A DNA stretch of 64,000 nt from NCBI RefSeq assembly GCF_000974765.1, contig NZ_BBWU01000039.1, forward strand, positions 62,001 to 126,000. The letters run 5' to 3'. The notes under the pieces are model-generated. The model worked only from the letters and a program-made list of their open reading frames with translations. It was not told the origin of the DNA and ran no database searches. Below are positions 24,937 to 33,335 of this stretch, piece by piece. Both the position numbers and the translations under genes were made by a program. How positions within the stretch are numbered: the stretch's first letter is position 1; every line of letters begins with the position of its first letter. Source of the stretch: Sphingomonas changbaiensis NBRC 104936. Its GTDB lineage: Bacteria; Pseudomonadota; Alphaproteobacteria; Sphingomonadales; Sphingomonadaceae.

Positions 24937-25116
24937 ATGGCAAAAAGCGACACCTGTCCGCTCTGCGGCAAGCCCACGAATGACGAACATCAGCCCTTCT
25001 GCAGCCGCGGCTGCAAGGACCGCGACCTTCTGAACTGGCTGGGCGAGGGCTATCGCGTGCCCGGACCGCCCGCGCATGAGAACCCACTGGACAGCGCCGC
25101 GGAGCCGCCGCTATAG
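24937..25116 (+). CDS. yacG: YacG-type zinc-binding protein
   Basis: This small 59-residue gene encodes the treble-clef zinc motif of YacG: CPLCGKP near the start and FCSRGCKDRDLLNWL after it, giving the four cysteines in C-x2-C and C-x3-C spacing. YacG of E. coli inhibits DNA gyrase by binding GyrB. The ATG at 24937 begins MAKSDTCPLCG, which is the expected distance to the first Cys. It sits between divergent phaC and tRNA-Phe. Confidence 0.85.
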   Translation: MAKSDTCPLCGKPTNDEHQPFCSRGCKDRDLLNWLGEGYRVPGPPAHENPLDSAAEPPL

Positions 25117-25142
25117 GCCGCGCCTCGCTTGCCAAGCACCGT

Positions 25143-25218
25143 GCCCAGGTAGCTCAGTTGGTAGAGCATGCGACTGAAAATCGCAGTGTCGGTGGTTCGA
25201 TCCCGCCCCTGGGCACCA
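25143..25218 (+). tRNA. tRNA-Phe (GAA)
   Basis: The 76-base gene folds as a tRNA with acceptor stem GCCCAGG / CCTGGGC, D-arm around AGCTCAGTTGGTAGAGC, anticodon stem TGCGA / TCGCA with loop CTGAAAA (anticodon GAA at 25176-25178), T-loop GGTTCGATCC and an encoded CCA end. GAA reads Phe codons. Confidence 0.97.
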
Positions 25219-25363
25219 CAGCTCCGCAGAGCTCAGTGACATAGCCGGCGGCGTTCCCCCCTCGCATTTTCCCAGCGCTTGCGCCCGTTCGAGCGCCGTC
25301 GATCGGCGCCGGCGACGACCTTTCATCGCCGGTTGACCGCCGCGTCTTCTCGGGTTCATAAAG

Positions 25364-25376
25364 GTATATAGTATAC
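25364..25376. promoter_or_regulatory. Operator copy A (GTATA-TAG-TATAC)
   Basis: This is a perfect 13-base palindrome with three central bases, 26 bases before the start of the BNR-repeat gene. It is the cleanest of five related sites that precede the transcription units of the island; the GntR regulator at 39563-40210 is the likely binder. Confidence 0.65.
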
Positions 25377-25402
25377 GAGAACACTGGAGCGGGAGGATTC
25401 TG

Positions 25403-28400
25403 ATGCGCCGATACGGTCTGATGCTGGCAGCGGCTTCATTCTTCGCAATCGGGGCGGCCCACGCTCAAGCAAGGGAAGAGCATAAGCCGGCGGAGTTCGG
25501 CTTCCGCTTCCTCGGGCCGGTGGTCGGAAACCGCATCGCATCCTTTGCCGCGGCGCCGGGCGATCACCTCAATTATTATGCCGGCGCGGCCTCCGGCGGC
25601 ATCTTCAAGTCCGTCGACGGCGGCAGCAAATGGACGCCAGTTTTCGACGACCAGAACGTCGCCGCGATCGGCGCGCTTGCCGTCGCGCCGTCCGATCCGA
25701 AGACGGTGTGGGCGGGCACCGGCGAAGCCTGGGCTATCCGCGACATCGACGTGACCGGCAACGGCGTCTACAAATCGACCGACGGCGGCAAGACCTGGGC
25801 TCACATGGGCCTGGATGCGACCGGCCGCATCGGCCGCATCCTGGTCGATCCGACCAATGCGAACAGCGTCTATGTGTGCGCGCTCGGCCGCCTTTCCGGT
25901 CCGCAGCAGGAGCGCGGCGTCTATCATACCGCGGACGGCGGCCAGACCTGGCAACGCCAGCTGTTCGTCGATGACAAGACCGGCTGCTCCGGCCTATCGA
26001 TGGACGCCAAGGACCCGAAGACGATCTATGCCGGCACCTGGCAGGTAAAGATGCGCACCTGGGGCGAATATAGCGGTGGCCCCGGCAGCGGCGTCTATGT
26101 GACTCGCGACGGCGGCGCGCATTGGCAGCGGATCGTCGGCCACGGCCTGCCGACCACGCCGGTCGGCAAGATCGACGTGGCGGTCGCGCCGTCCGATTCG
26201 AACCGCGTCTATGCGCTGATCCAGACCAATGGCCTGGGCTCGCTGTGGCGGTCCGACGATGCCGGGCAGAATTGGCGCACCGTGTCCTGGGACCGCAAGC
26301 TGATCGGGCGTGCCGGCTATTACATCCACCTGATGGTCTCGCCGGTGGACCCGAACCGGATCATCGTCGCCAACAGCAGCGTCAGCCAGTCGACCGATGG
26401 CGGCACGACCTTCGACGTCGTGCGCTGGGGCGGCGACACGCATGATATCTGGTGGGACCCGAAGGACGCCGACCATTTCGCGATCACCAATGACGGCGGC
26501 ATCAACCTCACCACCAACGGCGGCAAGAGCACCCAGAAGTTCACGTTCCCGATCGGGCAGATGTACCACGTCGCGGTGGACGATCAGACGCCGTATTATG
26601 TCTACACCAACATGCAGGACAACGGCACGATGCGGGGGCCCAGCCTGCCGATCGGCGGCCGTCCCTCGGATCAGGGTTGGGATCACAAGATCGGCGGCTG
26701 CGAAAGCGGCTTCACCCTGCCCGACCCGAGCGACCCCGACACTGTCTGGGCCACCTGCTATTCGAACGAAGTGACGGTCTGGGACGGCCGCACCAACCGC
26801 GCCCGATCAGTCAGCCCGTGGCTGCACACGATGGACTCGGTGCCGGGCGAAGTCCCCTATCGCTGTCACTGGACGCCGCCGCTGGCGATCGATCCGTTCG
26901 ATCCCAAGTCGGTCTATTATGGCTGTCAGGTCGTCTTCAAGACGACGAACAAGGGGCAGAGCTGGAAGGTGGTCAGCCCCGACCTGTCGCGCCAGGACCC
27001 CCAATATATCAAATCGTCGGGCGGCATCGTCGGCGACAACCTCGGCCAGTTCGCGCCGGAAGTCGTGTTCGCGATCGCGCCGTCGCAGATCAAGCAGGGC
27101 CTGGTCTGGGCCGGCACCAATGACGGCAAGATCTGGTACACGCCGGACGGCGGCGCGAAATGGGTCGACGTCACCGCCGGGCTGAAAGGAACCGGGGTGC
27201 CGGAACTCGGCACCGTCACCAGCATCGAGCCGTCGCACTTCGATCCGGCGGTCGCATACGTCACCATCGATGCGCACCTGATCGACGATCGCGATCCGTA
27301 CATCCTGAAGACGACCGATTCCGGCAAGACCTGGACCCGCATCGATGCGTCGCTGCCCAAGGGGCCGCTCGCCTATACCCGCAACGTCTCGGAAGATCCG
27401 AACGTCAAGGGGCTGCTGTTCGCCGGCACCGGCAACGCTTTTTATTACTCGCTGGACGACGGCAAGAACTGGACCCATTTCCGCACCGGTCTTCCACCCG
27501 CGCCTGTCACCTGGACCGTCGCGCAGAAGCGTTTCCACGACCTCGTGGTTTCGACCTATGGGCGCGGCATCTACATCCTCGACGACATCTCGCCGCTTGA
27601 GGAGATGGCCAAGAACGGCAAGCCGACCGCCCCGACCTTCTTCGCGCCGCGCGAGACCTATCGCCTGCAGAACGCCAAGGCCTATTTCACCTATTGGCTG
27701 CCGACCGCTGCCAAGGGCGATGTGACCGCCGAGATCGTCGATGCCGCCGGCAAGCCGGTCCGCACGCTCCATTCGACGGCGCACGAGGGCCTGAACCGCA
27801 TTGCCTGGGACATGCGCTACGATCCGCTGCGCACGATCGAGCTGCGGACGATCCCGCCGGAAAACCCGCATATCTGGGACGATACCCGCTTCAAGGGTAA
27901 GGACTGGCGGCCGATCACCCATTGGGGCATGCCGCCGCACCAGCCGGGACCGGTCGCGACGCCGGGCCAGTATCGGGTCAAGATCACTGTCGACGGCCAG
28001 AGTTATGAGCAGCCGCTGGTGCTGCTGCCCGATCCCAAGTCGCCGGGCTCGCCCGAGGATCTGAACCGCACGCTTGCGCTGCAGCTGCGCATCCGCGACG
28101 ATGTCGGCCACATCTCCGATATGGTGAACCTGATCGAGCGTCAGCGGCGCCAGCTCGACGAGTTGCGCGCGAGCGGTGACACCGGCGTCTCGGCCAAGCA
28201 GATCGATGCGATGGACGCCAAGCTGCAGGCGGTCGAATACAGCCTGTTCCAGAAGGCGCTCGCCGCCAGCGACGACAAATATTACACGAACACCTGGAAG
28301 AGCTATTACAACCTGCTCTGGCTGAACGGCGAGATCGGCACCGGCGCCGGCGACGTGGCGGGCGGCGGCGATTTCGGCCCCACCGATACCGCGCCGGTGC

Positions 28401-28600
28401 TGCTCGACGGCATCGAGAAGGAGATCGCGAAGGCGACCGTCGGTTACCAGACCGTGATGGGACGCGACGTGCCGGCCTTCAACCGGCTGCTCGCCGCCAA
28501 GGGCAAGCAGCCGCTGATCACGGCGCTCCCCGTCGAAACCGCCGATCAGGACGAAGGCTATGGCAACGAGGATTTCGCCGATGCCGACGACGACGGCTGA
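25403..28600 (+). CDS. Large secreted BNR/VPS10-like beta-propeller protein
   Basis: The 1065-residue product begins with a signal peptide (MRRYGLMLAAASFFAIGAAHA) and consists in its first 730 residues of repeated beta-propeller units with the Asp-box/BNR pattern S-x-D-G-G-x-x-W (SVDGGSKW, STDGGKTW, TADGGQTW, TPDGGAKW). The C-terminal part has a short Ig-like stretch (AEIVDAAGKPVRTLHST) and a helical end. Proteins of this type are often labelled glycosyl hydrolase or sortilin-like, but no sialidase active site can be recognised. It is the first gene of a three-gene unit behind operator copy A; GGGAGGATTCTG precedes the ATG. Binding or cleavage of extracellular polymers or peptides is a guess. 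Confidence 0.85.
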   Translation: MRRYGLMLAAASFFAIGAAHAQAREEHKPAEFGFRFLGPVVGNRIASFAAAPGDHLNYYAGAASGGIFKSVDGGSKWTPVFDDQNVAAIGALAVAPSDPKTVWAGTGEAWAIRDIDVTGNGVYKSTDGGKTWAHMGLDATGRIGRILVDPTNANSVYVCALGRLSGPQQERGVYHTADGGQTWQRQLFVDDKTGCSGLSMDAKDPKTIYAGTWQVKMRTWGEYSGGPGSGVYVTRDGGAHWQRIVGHGLPTTPVGKIDVAVAPSDSNRVYALIQTNGLGSLWRSDDAGQNWRTVSWDRKLIGRAGYYIHLMVSPVDPNRIIVANSSVSQSTDGGTTFDVVRWGGDTHDIWWDPKDADHFAITNDGGINLTTNGGKSTQKFTFPIGQMYHVAVDDQTPYYVYTNMQDNGTMRGPSLPIGGRPSDQGWDHKIGGCESGFTLPDPSDPDTVWATCYSNEVTVWDGRTNRARSVSPWLHTMDSVPGEVPYRCHWTPPLAIDPFDPKSVYYGCQVVFKTTNKGQSWKVVSPDLSRQDPQYIKSSGGIVGDNLGQFAPEVVFAIAPSQIKQGLVWAGTNDGKIWYTPDGGAKWVDVTAGLKGTGVPELGTVTSIEPSHFDPAVAYVTIDAHLIDDRDPYILKTTDSGKTWTRIDASLPKGPLAYTRNVSEDPNVKGLLFAGTGNAFYYSLDDGKNWTHFRTGLPPAPVTWTVAQKRFHDLVVSTYGRGIYILDDISPLEEMAKNGKPTAPTFFAPRETYRLQNAKAYFTYWLPTAAKGDVTAEIVDAAGKPVRTLHSTAHEGLNRIAWDMRYDPLRTIELRTIPPENPHIWDDTRFKGKDWRPITHWGMPPHQPGPVATPGQYRVKITVDGQSYEQPLVLLPDPKSPGSPEDLNRTLALQLRIRDDVGHISDMVNLIERQRRQLDELRASGDTGVSAKQIDAMDAKLQAVEYSLFQKALAASDDKYYTNTWKSYYNLLWLNGEIGTGAGDVAGGGDFGPTDTAPVLLDGIEKEIAKATVGYQTVMGRDVPAFNRLLAAKGKQPLITALPVETADQDEGYGNEDFADADDDG

Positions 28601-28648
28601 CGCTAAGCCTGTATAGACGATAGCTGAAACGGCGGCGGGGAGAGCGAC

Positions 28649-29860
28649 ATGGGTCGGATCGGATGGACGGGGATTTCTGCGGTCGTGCTGGCCATGGCCT
28701 TCCCCGCCCAGGCGCAGGCGCCCCAGGTCGAATCCGACGGCTATACGCGGTACGAATTGCTGGCGCCCGGCAGCCATAAGTTCCGCATTCTGTACGAGAT
28801 CACGGCCAGCACGCCGGGCGCGACCGCCTATTTCAATCCGATCCGGCCCGGCAGCACCGCGACCGACGAACGCGTAACCGATCGCGCGACCGGGCAGCCG
28901 CTGAAGTTCGGTGTCGTGCCCGGCAGTGTCGCCAAGGCCGAAGGCGTCCGGAGTGCCGGGCCCGACGGCGAGTATATCCGGGTCGAGCTTGCCCGCCCCG
29001 TGCCGGCCGACGGCGGCGAAGGGCGCGTGTTCATCGACAAGACTTATGAAGACGCAAAGAGCTATTACCAGGACGGCAACACGATCGTCTTCGATCGGCC
29101 GCTTGGCGTGAAGCGCAATGCGGTGGTGCTGCCGGCCGGCTATGAGCTGGTCTCGTGCAATTACCCGGCGCAGGTGCTTCAGGAAGCGGACGGGCGGATC
29201 AAGATCGCCTTCTGGAACAACACGCCGGCCCAGGCGCCGCTGGTCATCAAGGCGCGCCCCTCACCCGGGCTGGCAGCCGCGCCGTCGAGCATGGCGAAGG
29301 CGCTCGACGAACGCGCGCACCAGAACCGCGAGATCGTCTATTTCCTGAACCCGCCCGAGACCCACAGCTTCGACCTTTATCACGACTATACCGAGAGCCG
29401 CCCGGGCGTCGGCACCTATGTGAATATCGTGCGCACCGGCAGTGCCGCCTCTAAGCCCTCCGCGCGCAACCTCGATACCGGCCAGCCGCTAAAATGGGAG
29501 CTGATGAAGGGCGCCGACATCCTGAAGGCCGACCCCGCGGAAAAGGGTGTCACGGCCGAGACCGAGGCCGTCGTCTTCCACTTCGATCCCGTGAAGCCCG
29601 GCGGAAGCGCGCGGCTGCGCTTTTCGGAAACCTATACCGATCCGGACCGCTACAAGCTGGTCGGAGACGAGCTGGTGTGGCACCGGTCCTTTGGTCGCCC
29701 GCTGAACACCGTCGTGCTGCCCGCCGGCTGGGTGCTGACCAACAGCTCGATTCCCGGCACGGTTACTCAGACCGACGACGGCCGCACCCGCATCGAGTTC
29801 ATCAATCCGCGCACCGACGAGATTGACGTCGTCCTGACCGCCCGGCGCCGGCAATCCTGA
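28649..29860 (+). CDS. Secreted protein of two tandem homologous halves, unknown function
   Basis: I do not recognise this 403-residue protein as a named family. It has a signal peptide ending at QAQA. Two halves (about 30-215 and 235-400) are clearly related: YFNPIRPGS with TGQPLKFGV pairs with YVNIVRTGS and TGQPLKWEL, and NAVVLPAGYELVSCNYPAQV pairs with NTVVLPAGWVLTNSSIPGTV. Both halves look beta-rich. It lies 48 bases after the BNR gene and 19 before an alpha/beta hydrolase, all in one direction, so it is probably cotranscribed with them. Confidence 0.8.
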   Translation: MGRIGWTGISAVVLAMAFPAQAQAPQVESDGYTRYELLAPGSHKFRILYEITASTPGATAYFNPIRPGSTATDERVTDRATGQPLKFGVVPGSVAKAEGVRSAGPDGEYIRVELARPVPADGGEGRVFIDKTYEDAKSYYQDGNTIVFDRPLGVKRNAVVLPAGYELVSCNYPAQVLQEADGRIKIAFWNNTPAQAPLVIKARPSPGLAAAPSSMAKALDERAHQNREIVYFLNPPETHSFDLYHDYTESRPGVGTYVNIVRTGSAASKPSARNLDTGQPLKWELMKGADILKADPAEKGVTAETEAVVFHFDPVKPGGSARLRFSETYTDPDRYKLVGDELVWHRSFGRPLNTVVLPAGWVLTNSSIPGTVTQTDDGRTRIEFINPRTDEIDVVLTARRRQS

Positions 29861-29879
29861 TTTCCGTGAACATGGAGCA

Positions 29880-30980
29880 ATGCAGATGATTTCCCTCGCG
29901 ATCGCGCTGCTGGCGATGCAGGCAACCCCCGCCGCGGCGGCGCCGACGTCGGCCGCCGCTCCGGCTGCAAAGCAGTGGCCGACCCGCGAAGGCGATTTCA
30001 CGGTCCGCAACTTTCGCTTCCGTTCGGGCGAGACGCTGCCGGAAGTGCGGCTGCACTATACGACGCTCGGATCGCCGCACCGCAATGCGCAAGGTGAGAT
30101 CGACAACGCCGTGATGGTGATCCACGGCACCGGCGGCAGCGGCAAGCAATTCCTGCGGCCGCAATTCGCGGACGAGCTTTACGGCCCCGGCCAGCCGCTC
30201 GACATCAACCGCTATTACATCATCCTGCCCGACAATGTCGGCCACGGCGGATCGTCGAAGCCCTCCGACGGCCTCAGGATGAAGTTCCCGCATTATGACT
30301 ATGACGACATGGTCGAGCTGCAGCACCGGCTGCTGACCGAGGGCCTCGGCATCAAGCGCATGCGGCTGATCATGGGCACGTCGATGGGATGCATGCAGGG
30401 CTTCGTCTGGGGCGAGATGTATCCGGATTATATGCAGGCACTGATGCCGCTCGCCTGCGAGCCGATCGAGATCGCCGGGCTCAACCGGATGTGGCGGCAG
30501 CTGATCGTCGATGGCATCGAGTCCGATCCCGCCTGGATGAACGGCAACTACACCACGCAGCCGCTGCAGGGGCTGCGCACGGCCGGGTCGATCTCCGTCA
30601 TTGCGGGCGGCGCGCCGCTGAATTTCCAGAAGCTGTATCCGGACAAGGACGCCGCGATCGCCGAAGTCCGCAAGCGCGTCGAGGCCGATATCGCCAGCCG
30701 CGACGCGAACGACATGATCTACCAGTTCGAATCGTCCAAGACCTACAATCCGTGGCCGAACCTCGAGAAGATCAAGGCGCCGATGACCTGGATCAATTCG
30801 GCCGACGACTTCATTAACCCACGCAACTTCACCTTCCCGCAGGAGGCCCTGAAGCGGATGCCGAACACCCGCTTCCGCCTGATCCCGGAAAGCACCGAGA
30901 CGCACGGGCACGGCACGCACACATGGGCCAAGTTCTGGAAGCAGGACCTGATCGACCTGCTCGCCCGTAGCGAGCGGTAG
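29880..30980 (+). CDS. Secreted alpha/beta hydrolase, MetX-like family
   Basis: The 366-residue protein has a signal peptide (MISLAIALLAMQATPAAAA) and an alpha/beta hydrolase domain resembling homoserine O-acetyltransferase: VIHGTGGSGKQFL (oxyanion region), nucleophile elbow GTSMGCMQGFVWGEMYPDYM, and a late acid and His in NSADDFINP and THGHGTHTW. A biosynthetic acyltransferase would not be exported, so it is more likely a periplasmic esterase, amidase or peptidase of the same fold. It closes the three-gene unit behind operator A. Confidence 0.82.
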   Translation: MQMISLAIALLAMQATPAAAAPTSAAAPAAKQWPTREGDFTVRNFRFRSGETLPEVRLHYTTLGSPHRNAQGEIDNAVMVIHGTGGSGKQFLRPQFADELYGPGQPLDINRYYIILPDNVGHGGSSKPSDGLRMKFPHYDYDDMVELQHRLLTEGLGIKRMRLIMGTSMGCMQGFVWGEMYPDYMQALMPLACEPIEIAGLNRMWRQLIVDGIESDPAWMNGNYTTQPLQGLRTAGSISVIAGGAPLNFQKLYPDKDAAIAEVRKRVEADIASRDANDMIYQFESSKTYNPWPNLEKIKAPMTWINSADDFINPRNFTFPQEALKRMPNTRFRLIPESTETHGHGTHTWAKFWKQDLIDLLARSER

Positions 30981-31001
30981 GTCGATTACTGGCCCCAGTC
31001 G

Positions 31002-31093
31002 CCCTCACCCTTCCCACTCGGCTCCGCCTCGCGGGCCCCTTCCCTCTCCCGGCGGGAGAGGGAGGGAGCGGCGCAGCCGCGGAAGGGTGAGGG
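31002..31093. repeat. Nested inverted repeat between convergent genes
   Basis: Outer arms CCCTCACCCTTCC (31002-31014) and GGAAGGGTGAGGG (31081-31093) enclose an inner hairpin CCCTCTCCC / GGGAGAGGG (31042-31062). The arms and inner stem resemble the repeats at 3204-3297 and 8917-9060. It occupies most of the gap between two convergent genes and may act as a two-way terminator. Confidence 0.8.
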
Positions 31094-31123
31094 TGATCCA
31101 GTCACAACGCATCCAGCTCAAAG

Positions 31124-31582
31124 TTACTTCGCCGCGTGCGCCTCGTAGGAGGACACGTGGTTCATCGCGATCACCCAGCGGCCGTCGATCTTGCGGAACA
31201 GGCGGGTGTTGATCCCTTCCTGCGGATGATCGGGCCGCTCGAGATGATAGTGGCTGATCAGCAGCGCCGCGTCGGGCGCGAGCATGTCAACCGTCATGTC
31301 GTAGAAGTGGAGATTGCCGCGCTTTTCGGGTGAGCCGCCATAATCGCGGACATAATGATCGAGCGTACCCTGCCAACCGGCCTGGATCTTGCCGCCGGAC
31401 ACGAACACCACGCCGGGATTCCAGAAGCCGGCCATATAGCCGGCGAAGTCGCCGTGGTTCCAGGCCTGCTCCATCGTCGCGATGACGTTCAGGATCGCGG
31501 CCTTGTCCTCCGCCTCGCCGGCACGGGCGGGCGCGGCGGCGAGCAGCGCGAGGGCAAAGAGCGGCGCGATCAGCCTCATCAT
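31124..31582 (-). CDS. Secreted SnoaL/DUF4440-like (NTF2 fold) protein
   Basis: The 152-residue protein has a signal peptide (LIAPLFALALLAAAPARA) followed by an NTF2-like domain: AILNVIATMEQAWNHGDFAG and the late TRLFRKIDGRWVIAMNHVSS. This fold serves as small-molecule binding or enzyme scaffold; no catalytic role can be assigned. Its ATG overlaps the stop of the amidohydrolase as ATGA, so the two are surely cotranscribed from the side of operator copy B. Confidence 0.82.
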   Translation of the reverse strand: MMRLIAPLFALALLAAAPARAGEAEDKAAILNVIATMEQAWNHGDFAGYMAGFWNPGVVFVSGGKIQAGWQGTLDHYVRDYGGSPEKRGNLHFYDMTVDMLAPDAALLISHYHLERPDHPQEGINTRLFRKIDGRWVIAMNHVSSYEAHAAK

Positions 31583-33081
31583 TTTGTCTTCTCCGCCTTG
31601 ACGAGGAACAGCGGATGTTCGGGCAGGCGGTCGCGGTCGACCATCCGGCCCTTCGAGAACACCGCCTCCACTTTCTCGATATTGTGGATGTCCGCGATCG
31701 GATCGGCCGACAAGAGCACGAGATCGGCGATCTTGCCGGGCTCGATCGTGCCCAGCTCATTGGGCATCGCCGCAGCGGCCGCGCCGTTCTTCGTGGCCGA
31801 GACGATCGCCTGCATCGGCGTCATGCCCAGTTCGACGAAGCCCTCGATCGCGCGGATCGTGCCGATGCCCGGTTCCGCCTCGTCGGTCTTCGGCGTGCGA
31901 CGGAATTCGGGCGCGTCGCCATAATAGCTGTCGGTCGCCGGCGTCACCCGGCAGCCGGCCTTGATCAGCCGTTCGGCATTGCGGTGCTGCACATCCTCGT
32001 TGTCGCCCATCATATCGAGCCGGCGCCAACGCTCGGCGCTGGTCGTGGCCGGCGGCATCTTTGCGATCCGCGCCTCAGCCTCGGCGCGATGGGCCAGGTG
32101 CCGCTGGCGATAGGCGCCGGTGATATAGTTGGCGCGCATCCCGCACAGCACGTTCTTCTGGACGATCAGCGCGATCAGATCGTCCGGCAGGTCGCGGCTC
32201 ATCAGCTCGGGATGCTGGATCAGGTCGATGCCGGCTTGGACCGCGAGCCGCAGCCCTTCCGAGCTGGTCGCGTGGGTCTCGACCGGCTTGCCGCGCTTGT
32301 GGGCTTCCTCGACGATCACCGCCTGCTGGCGCGGGGAGAAGCCGATCAGCGACGGGCGCAGGAAATGGCTGGTCCCGCCATATTTGATGAAATCGACGCC
32401 CTTATCGAGATAATGGTTCATCGCCACCCGCAGCTCGTCGGGCGTCATGTCCATGATTTCCTCGCCCATGCCCTGGGCGAGCAGGTCGTTCCACTGCTCC
32501 TGGAACAGCGTCAGGTCGGAGTCCTTCGTCAGCGAGAAGGTGAGCGAGAAAGGCCCGCTCCAGCCCAGGATGTTGCCCGCCGCCTTGATCCGTGCCCCCA
32601 CCACCTCGTCGCGATCGATGCGGTCGCGCACGGCCAGGATCGGCGGCAGGATGCCGTAGCTGTCGCGGATCGTCGTGACGCCATAGCGCAGCGCGCGCTG
32701 GGCGAACTCGAGCGCGAGTTCCTCGCCGCGATCGGCGTATTTGACCGAGGTGTCGCGCCGCGCAGGGTTGCCGTAGACCGATACGTGCACGTTGCTGTCG
32801 ACGAAGCCGGGAAGCAGGTAGTGCCCTCGCCCATCGACGACCACGGCTCCCGCCGACTTGGCGCCGTTCGGCCCCAGCGAGACGATCCTGCCGTTTTCGA
32901 TTCGTACCGTCATGTGCGGCTTCGGCGCTGCACCTGTGCCGTCGATGACGGTCACGTCGGTGATCAGCGTGGCGCGCGGGGCCGGCATGGCCGCCCAGAC
33001 GACACTTCCGGAAAGCCCGAAGGCCGCGGACAGCAAGGAAACTGCGACATTACGCAGCGTCTTGAGACAGATTCTTACCAC
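31579..33081 (-). CDS. Exported COG1228-type amidohydrolase with Asn in the HxH site
   Basis: The 500-residue enzyme belongs to the imidazolonepropionase-like amidohydrolases. It has a signal segment (VAVSLLSAAFGLSGSVVWAA), the beta-strand ITDVTVIDGTG, a candidate carbamylated Lys in FIKYGGTS, His residues in VETHATSSEG and LIQHPEL, and Asp in TPATDSYYG. The metal motif usually HxH reads N97-V-H99 in PGFVDSNVHVS. Some COG1228 enzymes are prolidases acting on Xaa-Pro dipeptides, which would fit this island. The GTG at 33081 is chosen because GGGGAGG lies upstream. It is divergent from the TonB-dependent receptor across operator B. Confidence 0.85.
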   Translation of the reverse strand: MVRICLKTLRNVAVSLLSAAFGLSGSVVWAAMPAPRATLITDVTVIDGTGAAPKPHMTVRIENGRIVSLGPNGAKSAGAVVVDGRGHYLLPGFVDSNVHVSVYGNPARRDTSVKYADRGEELALEFAQRALRYGVTTIRDSYGILPPILAVRDRIDRDEVVGARIKAAGNILGWSGPFSLTFSLTKDSDLTLFQEQWNDLLAQGMGEEIMDMTPDELRVAMNHYLDKGVDFIKYGGTSHFLRPSLIGFSPRQQAVIVEEAHKRGKPVETHATSSEGLRLAVQAGIDLIQHPELMSRDLPDDLIALIVQKNVLCGMRANYITGAYRQRHLAHRAEAEARIAKMPPATTSAERWRRLDMMGDNEDVQHRNAERLIKAGCRVTPATDSYYGDAPEFRRTPKTDEAEPGIGTIRAIEGFVELGMTPMQAIVSATKNGAAAAAMPNELGTIEPGKIADLVLLSADPIADIHNIEKVEAVFSKGRMVDRDRLPEHPLFLVKAEKTK

Positions 33082-33126
33082 GCTCCCATTCCTCCCCGAA
33101 TCACGCATTGACATCTGCAATCGCGA

Positions 33127-33146
33127 GTATATCGTATTTCGTATAC
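33127..33146. promoter_or_regulatory. Operator copy B (GTATT-TCG-TATAC with overlapping half-site)
   Basis: The best 13-base match is 33134-33146 and differs from GTATA-N3-TATAC at one arm position. A second overlapping GTATA begins at 33127. It lies in the 254-base gap between the divergent amidohydrolase and receptor genes, 46 bases from the amidohydrolase GTG. Confidence 0.6.
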
Positions 33147-33168
33147 AGTCGTAGCGGAAAGGGGCGCG

Positions 33169-33315
33169 ATGCTGTACGTGGTAGGAAATTTCCGGGGCGG
33201 CGCAACCGCGCTGCCGTTCGCCAGCGGCGCTATGCGCCTCGCTGAAGAGGCCGATCGCATGAGATCGGCAATCCACGGCGCGCCCGCCCACCAGAACCAT
33301 CAAACCAAGCAATAA
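33169..33315 (+). CDS. Possible 48-residue leader or small protein
   Basis: An open frame starts with ATG after GAAAGGGG, directly downstream of operator B, and ends 20 bases before the receptor gene. The product (MLYVVGNFRGGATALPFASG onwards) has no signal peptide and no family I recognise; it ends in a His/Gln-rich tail. It may be a short leader gene of the receptor operon or only chance. Confidence 0.25.
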   Translation: MLYVVGNFRGGATALPFASGAMRLAEEADRMRSAIHGAPAHQNHQTKQ

Positions 33316-33335
33316 CCGATCAGGGAGAATCCAGG

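Noticed and set aside
28605-28625. A sixth operator copy (GTATAGACGATAG) before the two-half protein
   Set aside because: Only one half-site matches; the second arm is lost, and the gene probably reads from operator A.
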